DNA from: Corynebacterium mucifaciens
GTDB lineage: Bacteria; Actinomycetota; Actinomycetes; Mycobacteriales; Mycobacteriaceae
DNA: 64,000 bases
Direction: 5' to 3'
Assembly (NCBI RefSeq): GCF_012396315.1
Contig: NZ_JAAXPF010000003.1
Location: 124,001 to 188,000 of the forward strand
Numbering within the stretch: position 1 is the stretch's first letter; the number at the start of each line of letters is the position of its first letter. Shown here in pieces: positions 17,323 through 25,841 of this stretch. The notes below the pieces were generated by a model that worked only from the letters and a program-made list of their open reading frames with translations, did not search any database and was not told the origin of the DNA. The position numbers were made by a program, and so were the translations under genes.

Positions 17323-18335
17323 GGGACGACCGCCTCCGCACCCGCACCGGGGCAGCCCGGCTGATCCGGCGCCCCGAGTTTGCCAGCCTGCTCGGCTTCA
17401 TCGCGATCCTGATCTTCTTCCTCGCCGCCGCGCCGGCGTTTCGCTCGTTCGAGGCCCTAGCCACCACGCTGTACGCCAGCTCCACCCTTGGCATCGTGGC
17501 GCTGGCCGTGGGCATGCTCATGATCGGCGGGGAGTTCGACCTCTCGTCCGGCGTGGCCGTGACCACCGCGGCGCTCGCGGCGACGATGCTGAACTACAAC
17601 CTGCACCTGAACTCCTGGGTGGGCGCGTTCATGGCGCTGGGGATCTCCCTGGCCATTGGGGCGCTCAACGGCTATTTGGTCACGCGCACGGGCATCGATT
17701 CGTTCTTGATCACCCTGGCCGCGTTCCTGATGCTGCAAGGGCTCAACCTCGCCGTGACCAAACTTGTCACCGGGCAGGTGGCCACCCCCACCATTGCGGA
17801 CATGGAAGGCTTCCCGTCGGCACACGCCGTGTTCGCGGGCTCCTTCCACATCGGCGACGTCCGCATTTCCGTCACGGTGCTGTGGTGGATCCTGTTCGTG
17901 GCGGTGGCCTCGTTCGTACTGTTCCGCACGAAGTTTGGCGGCTGGATCACGGCTGTCGGCGGCAACGACGAGGCCGCTCGTGCCGTGGGTGTGCCGGTCC
18001 GGCGCGTGAAGATCCTGCTGTTCATGGGCGTGGGCTTCGCCGCCTGGTTCGTGGGCATGCACACCCTGTTCGCGTTCGACTCCATCCAGGCCGGCCAGGG
18101 CGTGGGCAACGAGTTCCTCTACATCATCGCCGCCGTCATCGGCGGCTGCGCCATGACCGGCGGGCGCGGCACCGCCGTGGGCACCGCCATCGGCGCGCTG
18201 ATCTTCGGCATGACCAACCAGGGCATCGTATACGCGGGCTGGAACCCGGACTGGTTCAAGTTCTTCCTCGGCGCGACACTGCTGGTGGCGGTGCTGACCA
18301 ACACCTCCTTCGCCAACTACACCAAGGGGCGCTAA
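17319..18335 (+). CDS. ABC transporter permease, RbsC-like
   Basis: A 338-residue membrane permease of the branched-chain amino acid/ribose type with about ten helices. Typical segments are LAVGMLMIGGEFDLSSG, LNGYLVTRTGIDSFLITLA and the ATPase-contact loop TAVGGNDEAARAVGVPVRRVK. Its ATG overlaps the binding-protein stop by 4 bp (ATGA), so translation is coupled. Confidence 0.92.
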   Translation: MRDDRLRTRTGAARLIRRPEFASLLGFIAILIFFLAAAPAFRSFEALATTLYASSTLGIVALAVGMLMIGGEFDLSSGVAVTTAALAATMLNYNLHLNSWVGAFMALGISLAIGALNGYLVTRTGIDSFLITLAAFLMLQGLNLAVTKLVTGQVATPTIADMEGFPSAHAVFAGSFHIGDVRISVTVLWWILFVAVASFVLFRTKFGGWITAVGGNDEAARAVGVPVRRVKILLFMGVGFAAWFVGMHTLFAFDSIQAGQGVGNEFLYIIAAVIGGCAMTGGRGTAVGTAIGALIFGMTNQGIVYAGWNPDWFKFFLGATLLVAVLTNTSFANYTKGR

Positions 18336-19097
18336 GTGGCTGTCATCGAACTGGAAAACATCACCAAGTCCTACGGCAGCTTCGAGGCGCTGCGCGGCGT
18401 GAACCTCACCGTCCGCGAGGGTGAAGTCACCTGCGTGCTCGGCGATAACGGCGCCGGCAAATCCACCCTGATCAAGATCCTGTCCGGTCTGCACGCGCCC
18501 ACTTCGGGCACCATGCTTATCGACGGCGTTCCGTCCACCCTCTCCTCCCCCCGCGACGCCATCAGCGCCGGCATCGCCACCGTGCATCAGACCCTCGCAA
18601 TCGTGGACGAGCTCAGCGTCTGGCGCAATTTCTTCCTCGGCCAAGAGCGCACCGGCGCGCTCGGGGTGCTGCGCCAGGCGGAGATGAAGCAGATCTGCAC
18701 CGACCAACTGCTCGAGATGGGTATTGATATCCCCGACGTGGACGTCGAGGCCGGCAACCTCTCCGGCGGCCAGCGCCAGGTCATTGCCATTGCGCGCGCG
18801 GTCTACTTCGGTGCCCGGGTGCTCATCCTCGACGAGCCCACCGCCGCCCTCGGCGTGAAGCAGTCGGGCGCGGTGCTCCGCATGGTGGCCGCCGCCCGCG
18901 ACCGCGGCATCGCCGTCGTGCTGGTCACCCACAACCCCCACCACGCGTACCTGGTGGGCGACCACTTCACTATTTTGAAACTCGGCCGTCAGGAGCTGGA
19001 CGCGCCGCGCGCCGAGGTCACGCTGGAAGAGCTCACCCACCAGATGGCCGGGGGCGGCGAGCTCGAGGCGCTCAGCCACGAACTGGGAAGGGACTAG
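18336..19097 (+). CDS. ABC transporter ATP-binding protein (single nucleotide-binding domain)
   Basis: A 253-residue ATPase with Walker A GDNGAGKSTL near residue 37, signature NLSGGQRQV, and Walker B VLILDEPTAAL followed by the H-loop THNPHH. It starts with GTG directly after the permease stop. RbsA-like ATPases usually carry two domains; this one carries one, like the FrcA type, so two copies would pair in the complex. Its stop overlaps the convergent DUF4229 gene by 4 bp. Confidence 0.92.
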   Translation: MAVIELENITKSYGSFEALRGVNLTVREGEVTCVLGDNGAGKSTLIKILSGLHAPTSGTMLIDGVPSTLSSPRDAISAGIATVHQTLAIVDELSVWRNFFLGQERTGALGVLRQAEMKQICTDQLLEMGIDIPDVDVEAGNLSGGQRQVIAIARAVYFGARVLILDEPTAALGVKQSGAVLRMVAAARDRGIAVVLVTHNPHHAYLVGDHFTILKLGRQELDAPRAEVTLEELTHQMAGGGELEALSHELGRD

Positions 19098-19405
19098 CGC
19101 TCAGCCAGCTCCGACTGGATCCAGTCCTTGCGCGCTGCCCGTTGGCGCCCCAGCTCCGCAACCGCCGCGTTCGCCTCGAGACGGCGCCGCTTAAACACGA
19201 GCATGGACAGCGGAAACGCCACAAGCAACGCCAGCAACGCGGACATGATCAGCGGCACGGGAGCGCCAATGAGCACCGCGAGGAGCTGGATCACCACTGT
19301 CAGCCCGATGAACAGCAGCAGGCGGTCCAGGCCGTAGATGGCCACGGCCTTGCGCGCCCGGGATTTCGCCTCCGAGTCCACCTGCGGGGAAAGTTGCTCA
19401 GTCAC
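19094..19405 (-). CDS. DUF4229 small membrane protein
   Basis: A 103-residue protein with an N-terminal polar part, two transmembrane helices (about residues 28-50 and 52-70) and a basic, Arg-rich cytosolic tail. This matches the actinobacterial DUF4229 family, whose function is unknown. In related genomes it is a neighbour of menaquinone genes. It ends convergently against the ABC ATPase. Confidence 0.7.
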   Translation of the reverse strand: MTEQLSPQVDSEAKSRARKAVAIYGLDRLLLFIGLTVVIQLLAVLIGAPVPLIMSALLALLVAFPLSMLVFKRRRLEANAAVAELGRQRAARKDWIQSELAER

Positions 19406-19445
19406 GGTTGTTTACCCTATCCCGCAGCCAAGTATGTTTAAAACT

Positions 19446-19721
19446 ATGGGAAGGCTGCTACTCCTCGTCCTTATCGTTTTGGCCATCGTGCTGCTCTGGC
19501 GCGCGTTCGGCCCCGGTTCCGCCGAGCGCTACGGGTCCATCAAAGGCGGCAGACAGCGCCAAGTGGAGCAAAAGCCCGTGATCAAGGGCCCCGACGACGA
19601 TGAAGAATTCCTCTGGAACATCGAGAAGAACCGGTTCAAGGAACGCCGCGCACGTGAGGAGGCCGAGCGCAAGCGCCGCGAAGACGAGGAGCGCCGGCGC
19701 CGCCGCGGGGAGCTCGACTAG
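19446..19721 (+). CDS. Small membrane-anchored charged protein
   Basis: A protein of about 91 residues, with an N-terminal transmembrane helix (MGRLLLLVLIVLAIVLLWRAF) followed by a soluble part that ends in a strongly charged Arg/Glu helix, probably coiled coil. An in-frame ATG at 19434 (MFKTMGRLL) is an alternative start. It is divergent from the DUF4229 gene by about 40 bp. I do not recognise a named family; the layout is common in corynebacteria. Confidence 0.6.
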   Translation: MGRLLLLVLIVLAIVLLWRAFGPGSAERYGSIKGGRQRQVEQKPVIKGPDDDEEFLWNIEKNRFKERRAREEAERKRREDEERRRRRGELD

Positions 19722-19737
19722 GAGCTCCGGGGCAGCG

Positions 19738-19771
19738 CCGGATTTGTTCACCGGCTCGTGAACAAATCCGG
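19738..19771. repeat. Perfect 14-bp stem palindrome between convergent genes
   Basis: CCGGATTTGTTCAC (19738-19751) and GTGAACAAATCCGG (19758-19771) pair perfectly around CGGCTC. It sits between the charged membrane protein and the convergent HTH gene, a place for a bidirectional terminator. The core GTTCACCGGCTCGTGAAC is nearly repeated at 28058-28075. Nothing else recognisable lies in the remaining gap to 19905. Confidence 0.75.
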
Positions 19772-19905
19772 GAATCTCGTCTACACAACTAGCTAGATGG
19801 CGGTGTTTCCCCAGGCCGCCGAGATCCGCCCAGGAATTCATTCACCGCCGCAGGCGCGTGGGGTGAACGACTTTCCCCAACGGCGGCGGGATAACCCTCC
19901 GGCCC

Positions 19906-20163
19906 CTACTTTTCGGTGAACTCCATCTTCAGCCCCAGCGCGTCGGCGACGGCGGCCACCTTCTCCCACCGCACGCCGGCGCCGCCGTGCTCGATGGTGT
20001 GCAGGGTGGAGCGCGACACCCCGGCGGCCTCAGCCACGTCCTGCTGGAGGCGGCCGGAGGATCGGCGTCGAGAGGCGATCTGCTCCCCTAGCGCGATGAG
20101 GACCGGGTCGTCGCTCGCGGGCTTACCCTGCTTGTTGCGGGGCTTGTGCTGCGCGTCCGTCAC
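19906..20163 (-). CDS. XRE-family helix-turn-helix protein
   Basis: An 85-residue protein with a polar N-terminal extension and one Cro/C1-type HTH (LGEQIASRRRSSGRLQQDVA, AAGVSRSTLHTIEHGGAGVR). There is no sensor domain. Its start overlaps the galE stop by 4 bp, so it is translated behind galE. Its target is unknown. Confidence 0.75.
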   Translation of the reverse strand: MTDAQHKPRNKQGKPASDDPVLIALGEQIASRRRSSGRLQQDVAEAAGVSRSTLHTIEHGGAGVRWEKVAAVADALGLKMEFTEK

Positions 20164-21164
20164 CGGGTGGCCTCTTCGGCAAGCACTGCGGGCAGTTTCT
20201 CTGACCAGGCCAGGGAGTCGCGGACGCCGTCGACAAGCGAGCGCTCGGCGGACCAGCCCAGCACCTCCCGCGCTTTGTCGGTGCGCGACGCGCAGCCGAC
20301 TACGTCGCCGGGGCGGGCGGGTCCGGTGCGCACCTCGAGGGGGCTGGCGGTGGCCTCGCCGAACGCGTGGGCCAGCTCGAAGACAGTGGTGCCCTGGCCG
20401 GTGCCGAGGTTGATCACCTCGTAGCCGGACGCTTCAACAACGTCATCGAAGCGCTGCAGCACCGACACATGCGCGCGGGCGAGGTCCCAGACGTGGATGT
20501 AATCGCGCAGGCCAGACCCGTCGCGGGTGGGCCAATCCACGCCAGTCACGGTAAAGGGCGTGCCGGCGTCGTGGGCCTCGATCATCTTGCCCAGCGCGTG
20601 CGTGGGGTGCGGGTGCTGCAGACCCGTGCGCATCTGCGGGTCCGCGCCGATCGGGTTGAAGTAGCGCAGCGCCACCACGCCCATGCGGCCGGTGGCGGCT
20701 TCGTCGGCGAGCACCCGCTCCAGCAGCCACTTCGACGCCGCGTAGGGGCTCTGGGGGCCCACCGGGCTGGTCTCGTCCACCATGGTCGAGGAGCCGGGAT
20801 CGTACATCGACGCCGTGGATGACAGCACGAAACGGCGCACCCCGAAGCGCTCCAGCACCTGCAGCAGCGTGATGGCTTTGCCCACGTTGTTGTCGTAATA
20901 GGCCAGCGGCTGCTCGACGGATTCCGGCACGACGATCTTGGCGGCGCAGTGGATCACCGCATCAATGTCCGGGTGGTCTGCAAACACGCGCTCCAGCAGC
21001 GTCACGTCCGCGATGTCGCCCTCGTAGCAGTCGAAGCGCTGGCCGAAGACGCGTAGGCCGGTGGAAAAGTCGTCCAGAATCACTGGGGTGATCCCGGCGT
21101 CCTGGCAGCACGATGCAATGGTGGACCCGATGTACCCGGCGCCGCCGGTGATAAGCACCTTCAT
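20160..21164 (-). CDS. galE: UDP-glucose 4-epimerase
   Basis: A 334-residue extended short-chain dehydrogenase. NAD binding is by GGAGYIGS at residues 7-14, and the catalytic pair is YxxxK in SPYAASK near residue 150. RYFNPIGAD and YIHVWDLARAHV are typical of GalE. It interconverts UDP-glucose and UDP-galactose, the source of galactose for the corynebacterial arabinogalactan. The start overlaps the ccsB stop by one base. Confidence 0.92.
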   Translation of the reverse strand: MKVLITGGAGYIGSTIASCCQDAGITPVILDDFSTGLRVFGQRFDCYEGDIADVTLLERVFADHPDIDAVIHCAAKIVVPESVEQPLAYYDNNVGKAITLLQVLERFGVRRFVLSSTASMYDPGSSTMVDETSPVGPQSPYAASKWLLERVLADEAATGRMGVVALRYFNPIGADPQMRTGLQHPHPTHALGKMIEAHDAGTPFTVTGVDWPTRDGSGLRDYIHVWDLARAHVSVLQRFDDVVEASGYEVINLGTGQGTTVFELAHAFGEATASPLEVRTGPARPGDVVGCASRTDKAREVLGWSAERSLVDGVRDSLAWSEKLPAVLAEEATR

Positions 21165-22153
21165 TAGTTCAGCCCCGCGTACGAGTGCAGGCCGGCGATG
21201 ACGGTGTTGACGTACGTCATGTTAAAGATCGTCATGGCCATGGCGAAGACGTTAATCCAGGCGGCCGCGGTGGACTTCCACCCGGCGGTTGCGCGCGCGT
21301 GGAGGTACGCCGCGTAGAGGATCCAGGTGATCATGGAGACGGTCTCCTTGGCGTCCCAGCCCCAGAAACGGCCCCAGGCCACCTCGGCCCAAATCGCGCC
21401 GAACACGATGCCGATGCCGAACAGCGGCAGGGTGACCACCGCGGTCTTGTACGCGATCTGATCCAGGGTCTTCGCGTCTGGGAGCGGCCGTGCGATTGCG
21501 CCGAACACACCGTGCTCCTGGCCGCGCGGCTGCCACATGCGCAGCAGGTACAGCAGGGCGAAGACGCCGGAGACCAGGCCGATGGACGCGCCGATGGACA
21601 CCGACGACACGTGCACCGGCAGCCAGTAGGACTGCAGCGCCGGCACCACAGGCGCGGCCTGCATGTGGAAGACGGTGGAGTTCAAAAACATCGCGACGAC
21701 CATGGGGAACAGCAGCCAAGGCCACACGGTGTACCAGCCCTTGCGCTGGACGACGGTAGCGGCCACGACCATGATCACGGCCGTCATGAACAGGATGTAT
21801 TCGTATAGGTTGCCCAGCGGGAAGCGGTTTGCGCCCAGGCCGCGGGTGACAAATGCCACGAGGTGCAGTGCCACGCCGACCCAGACGAGCGCCTGCGTCA
21901 TGCCGGCCCATTTGCGCGCGTTTGCGACCTTCGCGTCGAACTCGGTGCTGTCGGGCGTCTGCTTCTCGACGACCTCCGGCCCCCCAGCGCCCACGAGTAC
22001 CTTCTGCTCTGCCAGGGCCTCCCGGCGCGCCTCGATGACGCTGTTGACGCGGCCGTAGTAGACGAACGCCATGATCAGCGCCACGATGTAGACGATGAAT
22101 GCGGTGCGGAAGGTGAGGTCAGACATCTCCGCCATGGTGGTGTCGACAAGCAT
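21164..22153 (-). CDS. ccsB: Cytochrome c biogenesis protein CcsB (ResC-like)
   Basis: A 329-residue polytopic membrane protein with the haem-handling WWD-type motif WGRFWGWDAKETVSMITW near residue 265 and conserved histidines in hydrophobic context. With ResB it forms the system II haem delivery and ligation complex for c-type cytochromes. The first ATG is 22153; Met10 at 22126 (MSDLTFRTAF) is a plausible shorter start. It lies 28 bp after resB on the same strand. Confidence 0.92.
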   Translation of the reverse strand: MLVDTTMAEMSDLTFRTAFIVYIVALIMAFVYYGRVNSVIEARREALAEQKVLVGAGGPEVVEKQTPDSTEFDAKVANARKWAGMTQALVWVGVALHLVAFVTRGLGANRFPLGNLYEYILFMTAVIMVVAATVVQRKGWYTVWPWLLFPMVVAMFLNSTVFHMQAAPVVPALQSYWLPVHVSSVSIGASIGLVSGVFALLYLLRMWQPRGQEHGVFGAIARPLPDAKTLDQIAYKTAVVTLPLFGIGIVFGAIWAEVAWGRFWGWDAKETVSMITWILYAAYLHARATAGWKSTAAAWINVFAMAMTIFNMTYVNTVIAGLHSYAGLN

Positions 22154-22181
22154 GGGGCTTAACCTACTCCACTACCTGGCG

Positions 22182-23879
22182 TCATCCAAGGTCATAGGGG
22201 TCAAACTCCCCCGCGTTGTCGCGGTTGTCCGCGTTGTTCGTGCCCAGGATGGCGTCCGCGATGTCGTGGAACTCGCGGCCCCACCCGGCGCGGTCCGTGC
22301 GCGCAAGCCCGGCGATCTCAACTTCGGTCATCATTTCGCTCGTGCCCTCCTTTGCATCCCCTACGTCCGAGGTACGAGGACGTAGGCGCACCCAGATGCG
22401 GCGGCGCTTGATGGCGAGCGAGCCCGCCAGCGCACCCAGCATGATCGCGGTGGAGATCAGCGCGAGCACCTGCGTCGGGTCGCGGGAGATCTGGTAGTTG
22501 GCGTATTCGGCGGCGCCGTCGAAGCGCACTTTCACCTCGCCGTCGCCGGTGTCCACGGTGGTTTCCTCGCCGGGGCTGAGCTGGACACGCTGCACCTTTT
22601 CCAGCCGCCCGTCGGCGACTAAGGACTGGTCGAGCACGAACACGTTTTGGGGGCGGCCGGTGTCCAGGCCGGCGTCGCCGACGTAGAGGTCCACGGACAT
22701 GGCTGGGTCGTCCATCGACGGGAACGCGGACTGCAGCTGGTCACCGTTCGGCCCGCTCCAGCGCGCGGTCGGCGCGAAGTTGCCCTCCACGGCAATCTGG
22801 TGTTTACGCCGCTCCTCCAGGTCCGGGTACATGCCGGCGGGCGGGTCGAAGCGCATCACGCCGGAGGACAAGAAGGTGAATACATCGGTGGGCCGAAACT
22901 GCACCATCTGCGTGCGGGTCTCGCCGTTCGGCCACGTCAGCGTCACCTGCGGGGCGAAGCCGTGGCCCTGGAGGTAGACGCGGTCGCCGCCTAGGCGCAG
23001 CGGGTGGTTGACGGCCAGGGTGGTCGACTTCCACTGGTCCTGCGGCGCGGTCAGGTCGTCGGTGTAGGTGATGTCCGAGGAGAAATTGTTGGCCTGGCCG
23101 TTGTTGAGGTAGGTGGCCCGGAAGTTCTGGGATTCGAAGCAGAACTCGGTCAACCCGGTGCCGTCGAAAAGCGGGCCTGCGCGGAAGACGTCGAAGTTGG
23201 CCGGGCTGGTGTTGCAGAACACCCGCGACTGTTCCACCGGCACCGCGGACTCGGCTTCCGAGTTGGTCACCACGATGACCTGGCCTTCATAGAACACCAT
23301 CCGCCCGGCTACGAAGGTGAGGATCATGGCCACGATGCCGATGTGGAAGATCAGGTTCATCAGCTCGCGCGTGTAGCCGCGCTCCGCTGAGAGCGAAAAC
23401 ACGCCCGCGCGGTCCTGTTCCGGCTGGTAGGTGGCGATGTGCCAGCGTTTCAGTTGCTTGCGCAGCTGCTTTTCGACGTCCTCCGGTGTCCCCTCAACCG
23501 TGCCTTCCGCGTGGTACGGCATGCGGCCCAGGTACTTGGGTGCGCGGGTGGGGGTGGCGTTGTAGGCACGCCAGTGGTCGATGGAGCGCGGGATGATGCA
23601 GCCGATGAGCGAGATCATCAGCAGCGTGACGATGGCCAGGAACCAGGTGGACTCGAAGACGTCGAAAAGCTGGAGCCTGTCGTAGATGGGCCCGGTGGCG
23701 GGGTTGGCCTTCAGGTAGTCGTCCACGAGTGACGACGACACCGTGCGCTGCGGCAGGAGCGCGCCCGGGATGGAGGCCAGCGCGAGCAAAAACAGCAGCA
23801 TGAGCGCAGTGCGCATGCTGGTGAGCCAGTGCCAGGCCTTTCTCAGGGCCCTTTTCAGCCACGTTAGTGCTGTGCGCAT
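22182..23879 (-). CDS. resB: Cytochrome c biogenesis protein ResB (Ccs1)
   Basis: A 565-residue membrane protein. Three N-terminal transmembrane helices (including SMRTALMLLFLLALASIPG) precede a large extracytoplasmic domain, with a final helix near residue 490 (VLALISTAIMLGALAGSLAI). It is the partner of CcsB in system II. The frame is open far upstream, across the ccdA region, but ATG 23879 overlaps the ccdA stop by one base (TGATG) and gives the family N-terminus. Confidence 0.92.
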   Translation of the reverse strand: MRTALTWLKRALRKAWHWLTSMRTALMLLFLLALASIPGALLPQRTVSSSLVDDYLKANPATGPIYDRLQLFDVFESTWFLAIVTLLMISLIGCIIPRSIDHWRAYNATPTRAPKYLGRMPYHAEGTVEGTPEDVEKQLRKQLKRWHIATYQPEQDRAGVFSLSAERGYTRELMNLIFHIGIVAMILTFVAGRMVFYEGQVIVVTNSEAESAVPVEQSRVFCNTSPANFDVFRAGPLFDGTGLTEFCFESQNFRATYLNNGQANNFSSDITYTDDLTAPQDQWKSTTLAVNHPLRLGGDRVYLQGHGFAPQVTLTWPNGETRTQMVQFRPTDVFTFLSSGVMRFDPPAGMYPDLEERRKHQIAVEGNFAPTARWSGPNGDQLQSAFPSMDDPAMSVDLYVGDAGLDTGRPQNVFVLDQSLVADGRLEKVQRVQLSPGEETTVDTGDGEVKVRFDGAAEYANYQISRDPTQVLALISTAIMLGALAGSLAIKRRRIWVRLRPRTSDVGDAKEGTSEMMTEVEIAGLARTDRAGWGREFHDIADAILGTNNADNRDNAGEFDPYDLG

Positions 23880-24652
23880 CAGATGATCGTCCCTCCGAAT
23901 CCGACGACGAGCTGGCGCGTCCAGCCGATGAAGCTGTTCCACGCACCGGTGAGCAGCATCAGCCCGACAATGACCATTGCCACGCCACCGGCGATTTGGA
24001 TGGCGCGGGAGTGGCGGCGCAGCACGTCGATGCCGCGTACCGCCGCCGAGGAGCCCAGAGCCACCAGCAAGAACGGCAATCCCAGGCCGAGGCAGTAGGC
24101 GATGACCAGCAGCACCCCGCGCGCGGCCGTCAAGCCCTGGGTGCCGACCGAGACCGAGATGATCGAGGCGAGCGTGGGACCCAGGCAGGGCGTCCACCCC
24201 AGGGCGAACACGCCGCCGAGCAGCGGCGCGCCAACGATGGTGGTCCACTTCTTCGGCTGGAAGCGGGTGTCTCGCTGCAGGGCCGGCACCGCACCCATGA
24301 ACACCACGCCCATGAGGATGGTGACCACCCCGCCGATGCGCATCAGGGTGTCGGCGTTGAGCGCAATCGCGCTGACCGCCCCGAAGACGGTGACGGTGGC
24401 CAGCAGGAACACGACGGTGAACCCGGCGATGAACAAGGCGGCGGCACCGGCGACGGCCCAGTGCTTGCGGGAAACGCGCACGCCGCGCTCGTCCATCGTC
24501 ATCTCCCCGCCGACCACGCCGGTGAGATAGGAGATGTAACCGGGCACGAGCGGAATCACGCACGGCGACGCGAACGAGACAAGCCCGGCGAGCGCGGCCA
24601 CGAGCAGGCCGATGAGCAGCGGACCGTCTGTGGCAAGGTCTGCGAACCCCAC
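23879..24652 (-). CDS. ccdA: Thiol:disulfide transporter CcdA
   Basis: A 257-residue, six-helix protein of the DsbD/CcdA family. The two redox cysteines sit in FASPCVIPLVPGY (helix 1) and GWTPCLGPTL (helix 4). It passes reducing equivalents across the membrane to the TlpA-like lipoprotein encoded just upstream, keeping apocytochrome c thiols reduced for haem attachment. It starts directly after that gene. Confidence 0.93.
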   Translation of the reverse strand: MGFADLATDGPLLIGLLVAALAGLVSFASPCVIPLVPGYISYLTGVVGGEMTMDERGVRVSRKHWAVAGAAALFIAGFTVVFLLATVTVFGAVSAIALNADTLMRIGGVVTILMGVVFMGAVPALQRDTRFQPKKWTTIVGAPLLGGVFALGWTPCLGPTLASIISVSVGTQGLTAARGVLLVIAYCLGLGLPFLLVALGSSAAVRGIDVLRRHSRAIQIAGGVAMVIVGLMLLTGAWNSFIGWTRQLVVGFGGTII

Positions 24653-25225
24653 CTACGCCTCCTCCGCCAACCGGTCGGTCACCTCAATGACGTCCTCCGC
24701 GGTCACCGCACGCAGGAACACCGCGGCCGGTCGGTGCTGCTTGTCCAGCACGATCGTGGTGGGGATCACGGAGCTAGGCACGCCGCCGAGCTGCGCAGCG
24801 GTCTTAAACGGCGGGTCGTAGATGGACGGGTAGGTCACCCCGTTATCCGTGAGAAAGTCCCGGGCGATCTGCGGGTTGGGGTCGCGCACGTTGATGCCCA
24901 GCACGGTGCCGTCGCCACGCTCCTGCAGGTGCTCCTGAATCTGCTCCAGGTCGTCCACTTCGGCGCGGCACGGCGCGCACCACTGGCCCCAGGCGTTGAG
25001 GACGACGATCTGGCCGTCATAGTCGCTCAGGCTGATGGTCTGGCCTTCGTCCATGAGGGACTCGCCTTCCAGACCAGCCAGCGGCTTGCGCTCTGCTTCG
25101 TCGTAGAAGATTTCCGTCTGTCCGCCCGGCGAGTGGAAAGCAAAGTTGCCGCCACTGTCCGAGCCGGAGCAGGCGGCCAGCGTGAGCGCGACCGCGCAAA
25201 GCGGTGCGGCGATGAGCTTGCGCAT
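24653..25225 (-). CDS. TlpA/ResA-like thioredoxin-fold lipoprotein
   Basis: A 190-residue exported lipoprotein with signal peptide MRKLIAAPLCAVALTLAAC (lipobox LAAC, lipidated Cys near residue 19). The mature domain is a TlpA-like thioredoxin with the active site WGQWCAPC and cis-Pro region VIPTTIVLD. It is expected to reduce apocytochrome c with electrons from CcdA. ATG 25225 is preferred to a longer open frame because it gives the signal peptide. Confidence 0.9.
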   Translation of the reverse strand: MRKLIAAPLCAVALTLAACSGSDSGGNFAFHSPGGQTEIFYDEAERKPLAGLEGESLMDEGQTISLSDYDGQIVVLNAWGQWCAPCRAEVDDLEQIQEHLQERGDGTVLGINVRDPNPQIARDFLTDNGVTYPSIYDPPFKTAAQLGGVPSSVIPTTIVLDKQHRPAAVFLRAVTAEDVIEVTDRLAEEA

Positions 25226-25238
25226 GAAAACCGGCCTT

Positions 25239-25841
25239 CTATATGTGCTGTGCTGGGGTGGTGTAGGCCCAGTCAACAACATCGCCGCCGTCGAACACAA
25301 GTGACGTCACGCTAGCGAGGTCGCAGTTACGGCTGGCGTGTGCGAGCGGTTTTCCCTGCACGTGACGCTGCACCATGACAATCGGCAGCTGGTGGCTTAC
25401 CAGCACGGCCTCGTGCCCCTCGGCTGTGTCGCGGGCGTCTTCCACAGCGCCCCACATGCGCTGGAAAATCTCCTGGTAGGGCTCGCCCCAGCTCGGCTCC
25501 AGTGGGTTGGTCATGTGGCGCCAGCGCACCGGGTTGATCAGCTGGGAGCGCCAGCCCTTGGTGCGCAGCCCCTCGAAGGTGTTACCGGCCTCCAGGATGT
25601 CCTCGCGCGTCTGCACCTCGCAGCCCGTGACCTCCGCAATCGGGCGCGCTGTCTCCTGCGCGCGCTCGAGTGGGCTGGCGGCGAGGTAGGTGACGTCGCG
25701 GCCGCGGAAGAACTTCGAGGCGGCCACGGCCATGGAGCTGCCGCGCGACGACAGGTGGTAGCCCGGCATGCGCCCGTAGAGGATCTTCTTCGGGTTGTAC
25801 ACCTCCCCGTGGCGCACCAGGTGCACCGTCGTGCGCGCCAC
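25239..25841 (-). CDS. Histidine phosphatase (phosphoglycerate mutase-like) family protein
   Basis: A 200-residue protein with the catalytic RHG motif in VHLVRHGEV near the N-terminus and the second His in VLVSHQLPI near residue 150. The substrate is unknown, and it is clearly distinct from the true GpmA encoded at 50.2 kb. Its start follows the hemL stop without any gap, and the TlpA gene follows after 13 bp. It therefore links the haem and cytochrome c gene sets, as in other corynebacteria. Confidence 0.85.
   Translation of the reverse strand: MARTTVHLVRHGEVYNPKKILYGRMPGYHLSSRGSSMAVAASKFFRGRDVTYLAASPLERAQETARPIAEVTGCEVQTREDILEAGNTFEGLRTKGWRSQLINPVRWRHMTNPLEPSWGEPYQEIFQRMWGAVEDARDTAEGHEAVLVSHQLPIVMVQRHVQGKPLAHASRNCDLASVTSLVFDGGDVVDWAYTTPAQHI

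Noticed and set aside
17457-19079. A 540-codon minus-strand open frame opposite the ABC permease and ATPase genes
   Set aside because: It is His/Gly/Glu/Arg-rich with no motif and lies wholly antisense to two clear transporter genes.
23880-24563. Upstream extension of resB to 24563
   Set aside because: This stretch is the ccdA gene read in another frame. resB starts at 23879 at a stop-start overlap.
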